A stretch of DNA of 51,870 bases from UBA3210 sp048359995 (lineage in GTDB: Bacteria > Bacillota_I > Bacilli_A > RFN20 > CAG-449). Below the pieces are notes generated by a model. That model saw nothing but the letters and a program-made list of their open reading frames with translations. It was not told the origin of the DNA and ran no database searches. The position numbers and the translations under genes are program-made. This document shows, piece by piece, positions 8,333 to 16,794 of the stretch. Within the stretch, counting starts at the first letter, position 1. Every line of letters begins with the position of its first letter. Where the stretch lies: NCBI GenBank assembly GCA_048359995.1, contig DBGCPK010000022.1:1-51870 (forward strand), in the 5' to 3' direction.

Positions 8333-9097
8333 ATGGTTTTGTTGCTGGATTTAGGGAATACCAATCTCTATGCCGGAGTCTATTCCGGAGGAAAATTGAT
8401 CGCCGAATTTCGAAAGCATACCGATCTCTATCGGTCGAGCGACGAATACGCGGAAATTCTTCGGTCGTTTTTGAATTTGAAAAAAATCGATATCGCCTTG
8501 CTGGAAGGAGCGATTCTTTCCAGCGTCATTCCTTCTTTAAGCGCGACTTTGAAAAACGCGGCGGAAATGCTGATCGGGAAAGAGTGCAAAGTCGTTTCGA
8601 AAAGTCTGAAATCGGGGCTGGCGATCCGGATCGACAATCCGAGCGAATTGGGGTCCGATCTGGTGGCCGACTGCATCGGGGCTTTGAAACGCTATTCGGC
8701 GCCGTTTATCGTCGCCGATTTGGGGACGGCGAACAAATTGCTCGTCGTCGACCGGAACGGAGATTTCGTCGGCTGTACGATCGGAGTCGGTCTGAAAATC
8801 GGAATGAAATCTCTGGCCAGTCACACCGCGCAGTTGATGGACGTATCGTTAGTTCCTCCTCAGAAAGTCATCGGAAAGAATTCGCCGGATTCACTGAATT
8901 CCGGAGCCACATACGGCACTTGCTGTATGTTGGAGGGAATGGCGAAAAAGATCGAAAGCGAATTGGGCTATCCGTGCATGAAGATTCTGACCGGAGGAAA
9001 CGCTCCTCTGATCAAAGAAATCATCGATCCGTCTTTCCTTTACGACCCGACGCTGATCCTCGAAGGGCTATATCAAATCTATATCAAAAATAAATAG
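8333..9097 (+). CDS. coaX: Type III pantothenate kinase
   Basis: 254 residues from the ATG at 8333, chosen because GGAAG lies 8 bases upstream and because MVLLLDLGNTN is the expected N-terminus. CoaX phosphorylates pantothenate in the first step of coenzyme A synthesis. ASKHA-fold motifs are present: D-L-G-N-T-N phosphate loop, SSVIPSL, GSDLVAD (family GADR-x-A), D-L-G-T-A, G-V-G-L-K-I-G-M and T-A-Q-L with a later N-S-G-A-T-Y-G. The string after DLGTA (NKLLVVD rather than TTFDVVD) is unusual, but the acidic residue is kept. Followed by a strong terminator shared with the convergent transporter gene. Confidence 0.93.
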   Translation: MVLLLDLGNTNLYAGVYSGGKLIAEFRKHTDLYRSSDEYAEILRSFLNLKKIDIALLEGAILSSVIPSLSATLKNAAEMLIGKECKVVSKSLKSGLAIRIDNPSELGSDLVADCIGALKRYSAPFIVADLGTANKLLVVDRNGDFVGCTIGVGLKIGMKSLASHTAQLMDVSLVPPQKVIGKNSPDSLNSGATYGTCCMLEGMAKKIESELGYPCMKILTGGNAPLIKEIIDPSFLYDPTLILEGLYQIYIKNK

Positions 9098-9121
9098 GTT
9101 CCTCGCGGGAACCTATTTTTG
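9093..9121. terminator. Bidirectional intrinsic terminator
   Basis: Perfect 10-bp stem AATAGGTTCC / GGAACCTATT with a 5-base loop and T-run, between convergent coaX and the ECF S-component gene. Confidence 0.92.
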
Positions 9122-9143
9122 TCATCTTATCTGAAATGTGTTT

Positions 9144-9728
9144 TTAATCTTCGACGATTCCCAAAGAAAACCGCTTGTCCAAAATCCGGATCAAGTATAC
9201 CAAAGTCGGCGATAGGATCGCGGTTCCGAGAAATTCGATCAGGAAATTGATCGAGATGATCGAAGAGAAGATGGTGGCGACGGCTTCGTTCGCGCTGCCG
9301 CCGTAAAGAGGGAGAAACCAGATCAGGCAACCCACGAAGAAGAGAGCCGTGTTGACGATCGGAACGATCAACGCCGCGACGATGACGGCGACGTCCAGAC
9401 GGAGTTTCTTCAATAATCGGAAGAGCAATCCGGCGGCGACGCCCGCGAGAGAAGTTTTGAGCAGGCAGAGGAAAACGGTGGCAACCGCGTTGTGCCCGAG
9501 AAAAAATCCGGTCGAAGGTGCGGTTAATATCAACGCGCCGATCACTAAACCGATGAACCCTCCGCCGAGAGGTCCGTAGAGGATCGCCGCGACGACGAGG
9601 GGAATTAACGCCAGATTGATGCTGACTGTGCCGATGACGATGTAGTTTGCAATCAACTGCAATACCACTGTTAAGGCGGTGAGGCTGGCTAACATAGCCA
9701 TTTTTTTGATTTTTTTGTCTTTGTTCAT
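9144..9728 (-). CDS. ECF transporter substrate-binding (S) component
   Basis: 194 residues from the ATG at 9728 (AAAGGATATT upstream). About six hydrophobic helices span residues 10-185, with a KK-rich N-terminus before helix 1 and the M-A-M-L-A-S-L-T-A-L start common to ECF S components. A LGHNAVATVFLCLLKTSLAGVAAGLLFR loop/helix is typical of the PF12822 group. S components capture a vitamin and dock on a shared EcfAAT module, which is not in this window. Being next to coaX makes pantothenate the first guess (PanT-like), but the genes are convergent, so this is only inference; folate, pyridoxal-type or other vitamins remain possible. Confidence 0.85.
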   Translation of the reverse strand: MNKDKKIKKMAMLASLTALTVVLQLIANYIVIGTVSINLALIPLVVAAILYGPLGGGFIGLVIGALILTAPSTGFFLGHNAVATVFLCLLKTSLAGVAAGLLFRLLKKLRLDVAVIVAALIVPIVNTALFFVGCLIWFLPLYGGSANEAVATIFSSIISINFLIEFLGTAILSPTLVYLIRILDKRFSLGIVED

Positions 9729-9742
9729 AATATCCTTTCTTT

Positions 9743-9777
9743 TTAGGCCGTAAGAGGTCCCATAAGATGACCTCCTT
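9743..9777 (-). promoter_or_regulatory. Possible six-codon leader ORF with strong Shine-Dalgarno
   Basis: On the minus strand, AAGGAGG (9777-9771) lies 7 bases before an ATG (9763-9761) that opens a six-codon frame (Met-Gly-Pro-Leu-Thr-Ala) ending in TAA at 9745-9743, just before the S-component ribosome site. A TATAAT directly abuts the AAGGAGG (9783-9778); if that is the true -10 box, transcription would start inside the Shine-Dalgarno and the leader would not be translated. Confidence 0.35.
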
Positions 9778-9792
9778 ATTATAGACAAAAAG

Positions 9793-9851
9793 TTTCGCAA
9801 AATAAAGCGAAATGCTTCGTCATTCCTTATTGTTTGCTTCATTTCGCGAAA
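9793..9851. promoter_or_regulatory. Cluster of TTTCGC half-sites between divergent promoters
   Basis: TTTCGC-N8-GCGAAA (9793-9812) and the perfect palindrome TTTCGCGAAA (9842-9851) lie between the S-component gene and pepV. They could be operator sites for a regulator acting on either gene. Evidence is pattern only. Confidence 0.35.
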
Positions 9852-9947
9852 AATGATTTAAAAGAAAAGTTGTTGATATTTTAGTGAAAAGAACAAAAAA
9901 ATATGATAGTATCAAAAGCGATCAAACGGGATTTGGAGATGAGAGAG

Positions 9948-11318
9948 ATGAAGATCGATTTTAAGAAAATGATGAAACCGTATAAAAAGGAATCCGTCGA
10001 CGCTTTGCAGAAATGGATTCAGATCGATTCGGTCGACGATCCTGAAAGCGCGGACGAGGAACATCCTTTCGGAAAGGGCGTCGCTTCCGCGTTGGAATAT
10101 GTCGCTCGACTCGGAGAAGAAGCGGGATTCAAGGTTGACCGATGCGGGGGTTATTGCACGGAGATTTCTTGCGGCGAAGAGGGGAATTTGATTTCCGTAT
10201 TCGCGCATGCGGATGTCGTTCCGGCAACCGGAAAGTGGAAATATCCGCCGTTTCAGGGCACGGTTGAAGACGGAATCATGTACGGCAGGGGAACCAGCGA
10301 TGACAAAGGGCCTGCTTTGGCGGCGTTCTACGCCTTGAAAGCGCTGAAAGAAAACGGGTTGATTTCGGGATATCGCGCGTCTTTGGTCATCGGAGGAAAC
10401 GAAGAAAAAGGCGGTCGCTGTCTCGACCACTACTTCCACGCGTTGAAAAAACCTTATCCGAAATACGGATTTACTCCCGACGCGGAGTTCCCTCTGATTT
10501 ACGGAGAAAAAGGGATCGGAAGTTATATTCACGAATACGAATTGAAAAACGACGATATCGTCGCTTTAAAGGGAGGCATCGCGATCAATTCCGTCATCGA
10601 CGAGGCTCACGCGGTCGTTAAGAAACGCCGCGGATTCAAAGAAAGCGCGGCACAATTCTTTTCCCTCATCGGGATCAAGTATTCGATCAGCGAAGACGCT
10701 TCGTTTCAGGAGATCGTCGTTTACGGAAAATCCTCTCACGGCAGCACGCCGCATTTAGGCGTCAATGCCGGATTGATTCTGATGAAATTCTTGGGGTATT
10801 TCTTCGAAGACGAGACGTTAGGCCGTCTGGCGGAGAATTATTTGGAAACGACCGGAAAACTGATGGGCGTGCATTACCATAGCAAACACCTTCACGATAC
10901 GACTTACAATGTCGGCATTCTTTCGATGGAAAAGCGAACGATTCGTCTCGCGGTCAATTTCCGTTATCCGGAAAATGTCGACTTGGACGAAGTGAGAGAT
11001 AAAATCAACGCTTCGGGGGTCGGAAAAGTGGAAAAGATCACGGGAGGGGAACCTCTTCTTTTCGATCCGAAGTCGAAACTGGTCAGCACGTTGCTCAAAG
11101 TGTACCGCGAAGAGACCGGAGACGAAGAAACGCCGATCATGACTATCGGGGGAGGAACGTACGCCAAAGAGTGCAAGAACACGATCGCTTTCGGCTCGGC
11201 GTTTCCCAATCGAAACGACAAGATTCACGAACCGGACGAAGAGATCCGTCTGAGCGATTTTCTCGACAGCCAGTCGATCTACGCGCGGGCGATTTACGAA
11301 TTGGGTAAACTCAAATGA
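9948..11318 (+). CDS. pepV: Dipeptidase PepV (M20 family metallopeptidase)
   Basis: 456 residues from the ATG at 9948, chosen for GGAG 9 bases upstream; ATGs at 9903 and 9939 are less well placed. It is a two-zinc cytosolic aminopeptidase that cleaves dipeptides. Seen: metal-ligand motif FAHADVVP, the bridging aspartate region GRGTSDDKGP, the catalytic/ligand glutamates in GGNEEKGG, a dimerisation-like lid domain (residues about 190-370), and the closing histidine in the IHEPDEE segment near the C-terminus. First gene of a four-gene overlapping unit. B. subtilis carries ytjP (pepV), ytmQ (trmB), ytoP (M42) and ytpR in the same neighbourhood, which supports the calls. Confidence 0.93.
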   Translation: MKIDFKKMMKPYKKESVDALQKWIQIDSVDDPESADEEHPFGKGVASALEYVARLGEEAGFKVDRCGGYCTEISCGEEGNLISVFAHADVVPATGKWKYPPFQGTVEDGIMYGRGTSDDKGPALAAFYALKALKENGLISGYRASLVIGGNEEKGGRCLDHYFHALKKPYPKYGFTPDAEFPLIYGEKGIGSYIHEYELKNDDIVALKGGIAINSVIDEAHAVVKKRRGFKESAAQFFSLIGIKYSISEDASFQEIVVYGKSSHGSTPHLGVNAGLILMKFLGYFFEDETLGRLAENYLETTGKLMGVHYHSKHLHDTTYNVGILSMEKRTIRLAVNFRYPENVDLDEVRDKINASGVGKVEKITGGEPLLFDPKSKLVSTLLKVYREETGDEETPIMTIGGGTYAKECKNTIAFGSAFPNRNDKIHEPDEEIRLSDFLDSQSIYARAIYELGKLK

Positions 11319-11962
11319 GATTGAAGCGAAAACCTTGGTCGGAAAAGGTTTTAAGCGAAGCGGGGGAACGCCTGATCACGTCGGAAACGATCGAGGGGGA
11401 AGTTTTTTCCTCTTTTCTGAATCGGGACAATCTCTGTTTGGAAATCGGCTGCGGAAAAGGGGATTTCGCCGTAAAAATGGCTCTGAAATTTCCGGAATTG
11501 AATTTCATCGCGGTGGAGATTCAAAGCGTCGCGCTGGCGTATGCCTTGAAGAAGACGCAAGAAGGAGAAATCGGCAATCTTCTTTTTGTCAACATCGACG
11601 CGCACGATCTCGTTTCGCATTTGAAAGAGCGATCGGTTCAAACTCTCTTCCTGAACTTTTCCGATCCGTGGCCGAAAAAAAGGCAACACAAGCGAAGGTT
11701 GACTTATCCGTCGCTTTTAAACGCCTATGACGGAATTCTCGCCGAGGGAGGAAAACTGATTTTTAAGACCGACAACGAGGCCTTATTCGCAGACACTCTG
11801 GAATATTTGAAAGATTCTCCGTTTGTCGCGGAAACGATCGATTACGACTATCGGGGCGAAGACCCTTTCGATGCCGAGAGCGAGTACGAAAGAAAATTCA
11901 GAAATGCCGGCATTCGGATTCGACGACTCGTCGCCGCAAAACGAAAAGAGGAACAACGATGA
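11315..11962 (+). CDS. trmB: tRNA (guanine-N7-)-methyltransferase TrmB
   Basis: 215 residues. Methylates G46 in the variable loop of tRNAs using S-adenosylmethionine. Seen: SAM-binding loop LEIGCGKGDF, acidic VEIQ at the end of beta 2, NIDAHDL, the family signature LNFSDPWPKKRQHKRRLTYPSLL, and KTDNEALF near the C-terminal side. The ATG overlaps the pepV stop (ATGA), so translation is likely coupled. Confidence 0.96.
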   Translation: MRLKRKPWSEKVLSEAGERLITSETIEGEVFSSFLNRDNLCLEIGCGKGDFAVKMALKFPELNFIAVEIQSVALAYALKKTQEGEIGNLLFVNIDAHDLVSHLKERSVQTLFLNFSDPWPKKRQHKRRLTYPSLLNAYDGILAEGGKLIFKTDNEALFADTLEYLKDSPFVAETIDYDYRGEDPFDAESEYERKFRNAGIRIRRLVAAKRKEEQR

Positions 11963-13029
11963 TACTTAACGAAAAAGAACTTCGAAATTTGGAAGAACTG
12001 ACGCAATTGTTCGGCCCTTCCGGAGACGAAAAAGAGGTCAGAGAATATCTGAGAAAATGTTACGAAGAACGGGGACTGACGGTTTGCGAAGACCGACTCG
12101 GCTCAATCGTCGCATTGAAAAAGAGTCCGAATCCCGATGCGAAAAAGGTGTATTTGGTCGGACATATGGACGAAGTCGGCTTTCTCGTCAGCAAGATTTT
12201 ATCCAACGGTTCGGTAACGGCCGCGCCTCTGGGCGGACATAATCCTCAGGCGCTTTTGTCCAATCGCGTGATCTTGAAGACGGGTTCGGGGCAAAAGTTT
12301 TACGGACTGATCAACGCGCTGCCGCCGCATTTAATCGTCGATAAGAACCGCGTTACTCCGATTTCGGAGATGGTTTTCGATTTCGGTTTTACCTCGAAAG
12401 AAGAAGCGCTGTCTTCCGGAATCCGAATCGGCGATTCGATCGTCTGCGAAGGAAGATTCGAAGTGCTGAATCAAGGAAAGCGTCTTCTTTCCAAAGCGTT
12501 CGACGATCGGATCGGGTTGGCGTTGGGGCTGGAAGTATTGGACGCGTTGCAGGACGAATCCCTTTCCTACGACCTCTATGTCGGAGGTTCGGTACAGGAA
12601 GAGGTCGGCTGTCGGGGAGGCATGACGAGTTCGTATCTGGTTCATCCGGATTTATCCATCGTCGTCGATTGTTCTCCGGCCAGAGATTCCAACGGAGACA
12701 CTTCGGATCTCGGAATTCTGGGTGAGGGTGTGTTGATCCGCGTTTTGGATGGTTCGATGATCGCCAACAAGGAACTGATCGCCTATCAGACGGACGTTCT
12801 CGAACGTGCCGGAGTCAAATACCAGTATTTCATTTCTCCCGGCGGTACCGACGCGGGAAAAATCCACCTGCAATTCGACGGAATTCCGACGTTGACATTT
12901 TGCCTTTGCGCAAGAAACATTCACACGCCGAGTACGCTGTTGGATGCGGAAGATTATTTGAACGCAAAAAAAGGGTTGATCGCTCTATTGAAAGATTTGA
13001 GCGAGGGAAAACGATACGCGATCCGATGA
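11959..13029 (+). CDS. M42 family metallopeptidase (glutamyl aminopeptidase/deblocking type)
   Basis: 356 residues, typical length for M42 (YtoP/FrvX/PepA-like). The dinuclear metal site is visible: HMDEVGF (first His and Asp), AFDDRIG (bridging Asp), the EE pair in VQEEVGCRGG, D in VVDCSPARDSNGD, and the final histidine in ARNIHTPS. Members form large tetrahedral assemblies and remove N-terminal residues from peptides in the cytoplasm. The start overlaps the trmB stop (ATGA). Confidence 0.93.
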   Translation: MILNEKELRNLEELTQLFGPSGDEKEVREYLRKCYEERGLTVCEDRLGSIVALKKSPNPDAKKVYLVGHMDEVGFLVSKILSNGSVTAAPLGGHNPQALLSNRVILKTGSGQKFYGLINALPPHLIVDKNRVTPISEMVFDFGFTSKEEALSSGIRIGDSIVCEGRFEVLNQGKRLLSKAFDDRIGLALGLEVLDALQDESLSYDLYVGGSVQEEVGCRGGMTSSYLVHPDLSIVVDCSPARDSNGDTSDLGILGEGVLIRVLDGSMIANKELIAYQTDVLERAGVKYQYFISPGGTDAGKIHLQFDGIPTLTFCLCARNIHTPSTLLDAEDYLNAKKGLIALLKDLSEGKRYAIR

Positions 13030-13610
13030 AAGCGGAGTTCTACTATCATTATAAACTATTCGGCGATGTGCTTCTGGTCGACATCGAACGCGACTCGATT
13101 CCCACGTCTTATCGAAAAGACGGCGACATCGTGACGATTTTTTCGGGAGAGAAGATCGTCGGCGTCAATCTTTTCCGCTTTTCGGAAGTGGCGAAAATCC
13201 GCAGTTCGGGACGAATCGTTCTGCCGCCGAACGCCTTGATCGACATCGTCAACGACCGATGCGCTTTTTCCGGCGATCAAAAGATCGACTACGTCTTGGA
13301 AAGCGGATTTAAAATCGGGAAAATTCTTCAAATCGAGTCTCTTTCGGAATGCCTTTTTCGGTTGACGGTCGATCTCGGAAAAGAGGAGATTTCCGTCCTG
13401 TCCGAACGAACACACTCGAAAAACGAATTTGTCGTCGTCGCTGTGCAGGGAACGCTTCTTCCCGACGGAACGCAGGTGTCCGGAAACGATCGAGGCATTC
13501 TTTGCTCGCCTCGAAATTTATATCCGGAAGCGGAAGATCCGGATACTTCTTTGGAGTTCGAAGAAGATCTTTTGCCCGGGACGGATTTCTTTACGATTCG
13601 AAGTCGGTAA
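13026..13610 (+). CDS. ytpR: YtpR-like protein: DUF4479 plus tRNA-binding domain
   Basis: 194 residues. The N-terminal about 90 residues (YYHYKLFGDVLLVDI ... VGVNLF) match the DUF4479 pattern. Residues about 95-190 form an OB-fold tRNA-binding (EMAP II/PheT N-terminus-like) domain with IGKILQIE, LTVDLGKEE, FVVVAVQGTLLPDG and GILCS. Family members are stand-alone tRNA-binding modules of uncertain function. The start overlaps the M42 stop. Its place after pepV-trmB-M42 echoes the B. subtilis yt- region. Confidence 0.88.
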   Translation: MKAEFYYHYKLFGDVLLVDIERDSIPTSYRKDGDIVTIFSGEKIVGVNLFRFSEVAKIRSSGRIVLPPNALIDIVNDRCAFSGDQKIDYVLESGFKIGKILQIESLSECLFRLTVDLGKEEISVLSERTHSKNEFVVVAVQGTLLPDGTQVSGNDRGILCSPRNLYPEAEDPDTSLEFEEDLLPGTDFFTIRSR

Positions 13611-13660
13611 ATTTTTTATGAAACAGAATTTTTTTGAAATCGCGCGAATAAAGTGAATTG

Positions 13661-13674
13661 TTAGCATTTGCTAA
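13661..13674. promoter_or_regulatory. Operator-like palindrome 1 of the feo promoter
   Basis: Perfect TTAGCA-TT-TGCTAA, 17 bases before the -35 box of the feo promoter. Shares the TTAGC-N4-RCTAA frame with the sites at 13729 and 13762. Confidence 0.6.
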
Positions 13675-13690
13675 TTTTTTTTGAAAATCG

Positions 13691-13719
13691 TTGACTTTGC
13701 CTTTGAGTTCGCGGATAAT
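13691..13719 (+). promoter_or_regulatory. feo operon promoter
   Basis: TTGACT (13691-13696), 17-base spacer, GATAAT (13714-13719). The predicted start near 13726 falls just before palindrome 2, so a protein bound there would block initiation. Confidence 0.7.
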
Positions 13720-13728
13720 TATAGTCGA

Positions 13729-13742
13729 TTAGCGGAGACTAA
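13729..13742. promoter_or_regulatory. Operator-like palindrome 2 of the feo promoter
   Basis: TTAGCGGAGACTAA, an imperfect palindrome at the likely transcription start. 33 bp (about three helical turns) from palindrome 3. Confidence 0.6.
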
Positions 13743-13776
13743 CTTTTATTTTGAAATAAAGTTAGCGGAAACTAAC
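13739..13776 (+). promoter_or_regulatory. Operator-like palindrome 3 and leader hairpin
   Basis: GTTAGCGGAAACTAAC (13761-13776) is the third copy. Together with palindrome 2 it also allows an RNA/DNA hairpin, CTAACTTT ... AAAGTTAG (13739-13765), in the untranslated leader. Likely binding sites for an iron or manganese responsive DtxR/MntR-type repressor, by resemblance to TTAG...CTAA sites; no regulator gene is in the window. Confidence 0.6.
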
Positions 13777-13793
13777 TGAAAGAAGGAAAGAGA

Positions 13794-14006
13794 ATGCCAT
13801 TAGTGATTGCACCCCTGAACAAAGAACTCAGAGTCATCAAGATTCTCACCGATGAGAAGACCAAGAAGCATTTAGCCAGTCTCGGGATTACCATCGATTC
13901 CAAACTCACCGTCCTCTCCCAAAGCGGAGGGAGTTCCATTCTGATCGTCAAAGACGGAAGATTAGCATTGGACAGAAATATCGCCACGAAGATTCTCGTG
14001 GCATAG
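13794..14006 (+). CDS. feoA: FeoA-domain protein (first copy)
   Basis: 70 residues, one SH3-like FeoA domain: an N-terminal V-I-K-I-L strand, H-L-A-S-L-G-I turn, S-K-L-T-V-L-S-Q-S-G-G-S-S-I-L-I-V-K strands and a D-R-N-I-A-T-K-I-L-V end. FeoA proteins bind or modulate the FeoB ferrous-iron permease in the cytoplasm. Strong ribosome site AGAAGGAAAGAGA. First gene of the feo unit. Confidence 0.9.
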   Translation: MPLVIAPLNKELRVIKILTDEKTKKHLASLGITIDSKLTVLSQSGGSSILIVKDGRLALDRNIATKILVA

Positions 14007-14023
14007 AGAGAAAGGAGAAGAGA

Positions 14024-14479
14024 ATGTTAAAGAAACTCAACGAATTCAACATCGGCGAAATCGGACGGATTACGAATGTTGAAGGCGAAGGGAAAATCCG
14101 AAAGCGTTTGTTCGATATGGGAGTTACCAACGGTGCAGTCGTAACTTTGCGAAAAAAAGCGCCTTTAGGTGATCCCATTGAAGTAACGATACGCGGATAT
14201 GAACTTACGCTCCGTAAAAACGAAGCCGTCGCCGTTACTTTGGAAGTTTTGCACGAAGCGGAACGCAAGAGCGTCAAAGACGCCAAAGCGGACGTGAAAA
14301 AGGCGAAACTCGGATGGAAAGAGGCGAAAAAATCCGCGAAAGGAAACGCCGAAGCGCTGAACGAAGCGAAATACGTTTTGGAAGACGCAAAGGAGAATCT
14401 AAAAACCGCGAAAGCCTTTGAAAATGCGGAGAAGAAAGCAGCAAAAGCCGCAGAAAAAGCAAGGAGGAAGAGCAAATGA
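14024..14479 (+). CDS. feoA: FeoA-domain protein with long charged helical tail (second copy)
   Basis: 151 residues, about twice the normal FeoA length. Residues 1-80 are a clear FeoA domain (GEIGRITNVEGEGKIRKRLFDMGVTNGAVV ... VTIRGYELTLRKNEA). Residues about 85-151 are almost only Ala, Lys, Glu, Asp and Arg, with a heptad-like spacing predicting a long helix or coiled coil ending in KKAAKAAEKARRKSK. The tail could bind FeoB, membrane lipid or nucleic acid, or oligomerise the protein; none of this is shown. The stop overlaps the feoB start (ATGA). Confidence 0.88.
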   Translation: MLKKLNEFNIGEIGRITNVEGEGKIRKRLFDMGVTNGAVVTLRKKAPLGDPIEVTIRGYELTLRKNEAVAVTLEVLHEAERKSVKDAKADVKKAKLGWKEAKKSAKGNAEALNEAKYVLEDAKENLKTAKAFENAEKKAAKAAEKARRKSK

Positions 14480-16794
14480 TCAAATTCGCACTTGCAGGTA
14501 ACCCGAACTCGGGAAAAACCACCTTATTCAACTCTTTGACCGGTTCCACCGCGCATGTCGGCAACTGGCCGGGCGTCACCGTGGATAAAAAAGAAGGTAC
14601 GTACAAGAAAGAGAAAGAACCTATCGGGATCATCGATCTGCCGGGTATTTACTCTCTGTCGCCGTACACTCCGGAAGAAGTGATTTCGCGAAACTACATT
14701 CTGGAAGAAAAGCCGGATTGCATCGTCAACATCGTCGACGCGACGAATTTGGAACGGAATCTCTACCTGACGACGCAATTGATGGAAATCGACGTTCCGA
14801 TCGTCGTCGCCCTCAACATGATGGACGAAGTCAATAAGAGCGGAGATAAGATCAATGCCGACGAATTGTCGAAAAAATTGGGAATTCCGGTCGTGGAAAT
14901 CTCGGCGTTGAAAGAAACCAATCTCGACAAACTGATGAACGTCGCCTATCAGGAATCGAAGAAAATCAGAAAGGGCGATACGGTGCTGAAAGACAGCAAA
15001 CTCGCTCATCTCATCAAGGATGTCACCATCGCGTTTAAGGGGCAGAAGATCGAAAATCCTTTGTTCCACGCCGTAAAACTGACGGAACTCGACGAATTGG
15101 AAACCAAAGATCATCCGGATCTGGTGAATATCGTCACCGAATTCAAGAACACGTTCAACGACGAAACGTTCGGGCAAGATTTTGAAGCGCTGGTCGCAGA
15201 CAGCCGCTACAAATATATTTCTCGGAATTTCTCGCAGGTTTTGCAGAAGTCCGAGAAAAGAAAAAGACTCACTAAATCAGATAAGGTCGACCGAGTATTG
15301 ACCAACAAATGGGCAGGTATTCCTATTTTCCTTGTAATCCTCTTTGTTATCTTCCATTTGACTTTCTCGGAAAACCTTTTCTATTTAGGAGGGTTGTTCG
15401 GCGAAGGAATGGAGTCCTTCTCCGGAAGCGAATTCTTCGGCGGCCTGATTTGGCACGAAGGGGGAATCAATTCACCCGGCGTCATTCTGCAAGGGCTGAT
15501 GATCGGAATTACCGATTGGCTCAGCGCGTTGGTCGGCGGTTGGCTGGAAGGCAGTCAGGCCTGGGTCAGCGGATTGATCGTCGACGGAATTTTAGGCGGA
15601 TTGTTCGCCGTTCTGTCTTTCGTACCGCAGATCCTGTTGCTGTTCCTGTTCTTCTCGATTTTGGAAGACAGCGGATATATGGCTCGTGTGGCCTTCATTT
15701 TGGATCGGATTTTCCGAAAATTCGGTTTGTCCGGTCGTTCGTTCTTACCTATGATCATGGGCTTCGGCTGTTCGGTTCCGGCGATGATCAACACTCGGAC
15801 TTTGGCCGATGAAAACGAAAAGATCTCAACTATCCGCGTGATTCCGTTCTTCAGTTGCGGTGCGAAAGCGCCGATTCTGATCGCTATCGCCGGCGCTATC
15901 GTCAGCGTGTTCAACTTCCCGAATCAAGACGTCATCGTCTATTTGATGTACGTGCTCGGTATCGCTACGGCGATCGCCACCGTAATTTTGATGAGGAAGA
16001 CGACGATGAAAGGCGAGGTACCTCCGTTTATTATGGAGTTGCCTACCTACCATGTGCCTCAGTTCAAATCGCTCTGCATTCACCTTTGGGACAAACTCAA
16101 ACACTTTGTCAAAAAAGCTTTCACCATCATTCTCGCCTCGACCATCATTATCTGGTTCCTGTCGAACTTCGGATGGGATTGGCGCTATATCGGCGAAGAG
16201 GGAATGGATAGTTCGATTCTGGCTTCGTTAGGAAAATTCGTGCAGCCGATCTTCACTCCGTTGGGATTCGGTTCTCAGTTGAATGCGTTCGGTTGGGTGT
16301 TCGCCGTTGCCGCGGTCACCGGACTGGTTGCCAAAGAAAATGTCATTGCCACGTTCTTCACGTTGGCTTGCTGCATTATCACCGCAGCCGGAAACGGCTT
16401 GATCGATCCGGATATCGCCAATGCGATTATCTCGGCGGAAGAAGCCAGCGAGGACGGCATTATCGAAGCCGTCGCAATGGTACAGGCGACCGGAATTTCT
16501 TGGGCGGCCTTGATCTCGTTCATCGTCTTCAATATGACGACGATTCCGTGCTTTGCCGCGGTGGCTACTGCGAAAGGAGAACTGAACAAGAAAGAATTCC
16601 GCAATACCGTACTCTTCTGGTTGGCAACTTCTTACGTAGTTTCCTGCATCGTTTATCTCTTCTTGCTTCCGATCGCGGAAGGCGCATCTTACTGGTGGAG
16701 TGAACTGTTGGTCGTTTTGATTCTCGGTCTCATCATCGGCGGCGCGGCTCTCTACAATTCGTTGAAAAAGAGAAAGGCGGTTGCCAAAGCATGA
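14476..16794 (+). CDS. feoB: Ferrous iron transporter FeoB
   Basis: 772 residues. The N-terminal G domain has G1 GNPNSGKTT (residues 8-16), G2 GVTVDKKEG, G3 DLPGIYSL, G4 NMMDE and a G5-like ISALKE. A helical GDI-like region (about residues 165-270) and then a polytopic membrane part with two Gate repeats follow (signature SGRSFLPMIMGFGCSVPAMINTRTL and the later GLVAKENVIATFF). Imports Fe2+ across the cytoplasmic membrane, coupled to GTP hydrolysis. Codes within the feoA-feoA-feoB-cys unit, with overlaps at both ends. Confidence 0.97.
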   Translation: MIKFALAGNPNSGKTTLFNSLTGSTAHVGNWPGVTVDKKEGTYKKEKEPIGIIDLPGIYSLSPYTPEEVISRNYILEEKPDCIVNIVDATNLERNLYLTTQLMEIDVPIVVALNMMDEVNKSGDKINADELSKKLGIPVVEISALKETNLDKLMNVAYQESKKIRKGDTVLKDSKLAHLIKDVTIAFKGQKIENPLFHAVKLTELDELETKDHPDLVNIVTEFKNTFNDETFGQDFEALVADSRYKYISRNFSQVLQKSEKRKRLTKSDKVDRVLTNKWAGIPIFLVILFVIFHLTFSENLFYLGGLFGEGMESFSGSEFFGGLIWHEGGINSPGVILQGLMIGITDWLSALVGGWLEGSQAWVSGLIVDGILGGLFAVLSFVPQILLLFLFFSILEDSGYMARVAFILDRIFRKFGLSGRSFLPMIMGFGCSVPAMINTRTLADENEKISTIRVIPFFSCGAKAPILIAIAGAIVSVFNFPNQDVIVYLMYVLGIATAIATVILMRKTTMKGEVPPFIMELPTYHVPQFKSLCIHLWDKLKHFVKKAFTIILASTIIIWFLSNFGWDWRYIGEEGMDSSILASLGKFVQPIFTPLGFGSQLNAFGWVFAVAAVTGLVAKENVIATFFTLACCIITAAGNGLIDPDIANAIISAEEASEDGIIEAVAMVQATGISWAALISFIVFNMTTIPCFAAVATAKGELNKKEFRNTVLFWLATSYVVSCIVYLFLLPIAEGASYWWSELLVVLILGLIIGGAALYNSLKKRKAVAKA

